Shown here: positions 5,151 to 6,610 of the stretch, piece by piece | Layout of the letters: each line of letters starts with the position of its first letter | How positions within the stretch are numbered: the stretch's first letter is position 1 | DNA from: Clostridiales bacterium | GTDB taxonomy: Bacteria > Bacillota > Clostridia > Peptostreptococcales > T1SED10-28 | Reading direction: 5' to 3' | DNA length: 6,610 nucleotides | Assembly: GCA_007134725.1 (NCBI GenBank) | Contig: SLKF01000197.1 | Location: 1 to 6,610, forward strand | Made by a program: the position numbers and the translations under genes | Notes under the pieces: model-generated | Seen by the model: only the letters and a program-made list of their open reading frames with translations | Databases searched by the model: none | What the model was told of the DNA's origin: nothing

Positions 5151-6071
5151 ATGAAAATGAGCGAGCGGGTGTTGGAACTGCGAAATGTGCATAAAGATAT
5201 CAAAGGCAAAAAAATTATCAAAGGCATTGATCTGGAACTTTTTTCCGGGGAAGTTCTGGGGTTTTTGGGGCCCAACGGCTCCGGAAAAACCACGACCCTT
5301 AGAATGATTGTAGGGCTTATCCGGATGACAAAAGGAGAAGTTTTCATTGCGGGACATTCCATTGGAAAGGATTTTGTAAAGGCTATGAAAAATGTGGGGT
5401 GCATTATTGAGAATCCCGAGATGTATGATTATTTATCCGGTTGGGAAAATCTTAAAATCCTGGCCTCCATGGAAAAAGGAATCACCAAGGAGAGAATGAA
5501 AGAAGTGGTATCCCTTGTGGGGATGGTAAAGCGAATTGATGATAAGGTATATACCTATTCTCTGGGTATGAAACAGCGACTGGGTATTGCCCAGGCCATC
5601 ATGAAAAGACCGAAACTGTTGATTCTCGATGAGCCGGCCAATGGACTGGATCCCGCAGGGATCAGTGAATTTCGTAAACTGATTCAAAAACTCGCCCACC
5701 AGGAGGCCATGGCGGTTCTGGTTTCCAGTCATATATTGGCGGAAATCGAAATGATGTGTGACCGGGTGGCCATAATTAAACAAGGAGAAATTGTTAAAGT
5801 AACCACGGTGAAAAACATCGTTAAGGATCAGGGGATTATTTGGAAAATAAAAGAGATTCAGCAAGGAAAAAAACTTTTGGAAGAAGAATTTCAAGCCACG
5901 GTTCAGATTAAGGAAGATCAAACCTTGCTGGCCTTTATCGGGGAAGAGAAGGTGGCCATGGTGAATAAACGATTTATGGAAGAGGATCTGGGGCTGATCT
6001 ATGTGAACAAGAATCAAAAATCCTTAGAGGATCTTTTCCTGTCCCTGACAGAAGGTGATGAAATTGTATAG
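5151..6071 (+). CDS. ABC transporter ATP-binding protein, BcrA/CcmA-type exporter
   Basis: ATPase subunit of an exporter, 306 residues. Walker A GPNGSGKTT is at 40-48, the signature YSLGMKQRLGIAQA at 136-149 (the SLGMKQR variant typical of bacitracin-resistance type ATPases), Walker B LLILDEP with Asp160-Glu161, D-loop NGLDPAG, and H-loop His194 in VSSHIL. IENPEMYDYLSGWENL in the Q-loop region is also typical of this subfamily. The last 85 residues form a C-terminal domain common in such ATPases. The gene is followed with a 14-nt overlap by its membrane subunit. The start is uncertain: ATG 5151 has GGA directly against it, while ATG 5157 has that GGA at 6-nt spacing and would give 304 residues. 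Either way the ribosome binding site is weak. The substrate is not deducible; lantibiotic or peptide-antibiotic export is common in the family. Confidence 0.93.
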   Translation: MKMSERVLELRNVHKDIKGKKIIKGIDLELFSGEVLGFLGPNGSGKTTTLRMIVGLIRMTKGEVFIAGHSIGKDFVKAMKNVGCIIENPEMYDYLSGWENLKILASMEKGITKERMKEVVSLVGMVKRIDDKVYTYSLGMKQRLGIAQAIMKRPKLLILDEPANGLDPAGISEFRKLIQKLAHQEAMAVLVSSHILAEIEMMCDRVAIIKQGEIVKVTTVKNIVKDQGIIWKIKEIQQGKKLLEEEFQATVQIKEDQTLLAFIGEEKVAMVNKRFMEEDLGLIYVNKNQKSLEDLFLSLTEGDEIV

Positions 6072-6610
6072 TTTAGTGGGAAATGAAGTTTTTAAAATCA
6101 TTATGAAAAAGCGCCTTTGGGTGATTGTTGGAATACTCATTATCCTCATCGGTCTCTTCGCTTATGGAGAGCATTATACAAGGGAGCGAACCCAAAGCCA
6201 AATTGCAGAAAGGCTTGGGATCGATGATGTGGATGACTGGCGGGAAATTACCAATCAGCAGCTTTTGGATCTGGAAAGACGGCTGGATAACCCTTTTATT
6301 CCTGATGAAGGAAGAGCAAGTATTCAGGTAAGAGCAGAGCAGCTCCGGTATTATTTAGCCGAGGATATCAATCCCACCACTTTCAGTGCCGCCCAGTTCA
6401 CGAGTAATTTTATGGAACAATCCATATTTTTGTTTCTCCCCCTCTTAATCATTCTATTGGCATCGGATATTGTATCGAAGGAATCCACAACGGGAACCAT
6501 TAAACTTCTGATGACCCGACCGGTACCCCGTTGGAAGATCTTAACTTCCAAGTTACTGGCACTGACAATCTTAGAGATGATCGTAATTCTACTAATGGCA
6601 ATCATTGCCC
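6058..6610 (+). CDS. ABC-2 type transporter permease, 3' end outside window
   Basis: Membrane partner of the preceding ATPase, open at the window edge, with 184 codons visible. It starts MKLYSLVGNEVFKIIMKKR, typical of ABC-2 permeases. A transmembrane helix follows (about 22-37), then a hydrophilic extracytoplasmic region (about 38-118), a second helix (about 122-137), and the coupling segment SKESTTGTIKLLMTRPVPRW (139-158), a hallmark of this family. A third helix begins at about 165. The ATG at 6058 lies inside the end of the ATPase gene (14-nt overlap) and is preceded by GAAGGTG, so translation is coupled. Only the N-terminal portion can be judged; total length and any further subunit lie downstream. 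Confidence 0.88.
   Translation, partial: MKLYSLVGNEVFKIIMKKRLWVIVGILIILIGLFAYGEHYTRERTQSQIAERLGIDDVDDWREITNQQLLDLERRLDNPFIPDEGRASIQVRAEQLRYYLAEDINPTTFSAAQFTSNFMEQSIFLFLPLLIILLASDIVSKESTTGTIKLLMTRPVPRWKILTSKLLALTILEMIVILLMAIIA

Noticed and set aside
5433..6017. Long 194-codon minus-strand open frame inside the ABC ATPase gene
   Set aside because: Antisense shadow of a gene with every ATPase motif intact; composition is typical of reverse-complement coding sequence.
6125..6331. 68-codon plus-strand frame after the ATPase
   Set aside because: Out of frame with the ABC-2 permease starting at 6058, which has the expected membrane segments and coupling motif.

Overview
The window looks like chromosomal DNA of an anaerobic, moderately AT-rich Firmicute. 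A clostridial lineage that uses selenium fits best. The grounds are strong AGGAGG-type ribosome binding sites, sigma-A-type promoters, a rubrerythrin-like diiron protein, ArsP-like permeases, a BcrA-type ABC exporter, and a small gene whose in-frame UGA is best read as selenocysteine. UGA is also used as a normal stop here (the upstream permease gene and the selenoprotein gene itself end in TGA), so a recoded genetic code does not explain it. The species cannot be named from this sequence.

Layout: (1) 16-1794 (+), a complete M3-family oligoendopeptidase F, followed by a hairpin without a U-tract. (2) 1795-1975, a spacer with a good promoter and small palindromes, driving (3) 1976-2425 (+), a rubrerythrin/ferritin-like diiron protein. 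(4) 2451-2496, a bidirectional terminator whose stem also encodes the C-terminus of the convergent gene. (5) 3483-2468 (-), two half-size ArsP-like permease genes joined by an ATGA overlap, with a TTGACA-N17-TATACT promoter and a CsoR-like C5/G5 palindrome in the leader. (6) 3695-3970 (+), divergent from the permeases, a 91-residue thioredoxin-fold protein with UGA at codon 12 in the active-site loop and a plausible bacterial SECIS hairpin just downstream. (7) 3967-5073 (+), an RtcB-family RNA ligase that overlaps the selenoprotein gene by ATGA. (8) 5151-6071 and 6058 to the window edge (+), an ABC exporter ATPase and the start of its ABC-2 membrane subunit.

The most interesting part is 2468-5073. 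A probable selenoprotein redoxin is translationally coupled to RtcB, whose active site depends on a metal-binding cysteine. Divergent to it is a two-subunit metal- or metalloid-type permease with a metal- or sulfur-sensor-like operator. Simple versions of permease plus CxxC redoxin clusters are familiar; the selenocysteine form and the coupling to RtcB are what deserve checking. From memory and unverified, NCBI uses the names SaoT (thioredoxin-like (seleno)protein) and SaoE (efflux transporter) for parts of a proposed selenocysteine-assisted organometal system. This locus may be a relative, but no organometal lyase-like gene is seen in the window.
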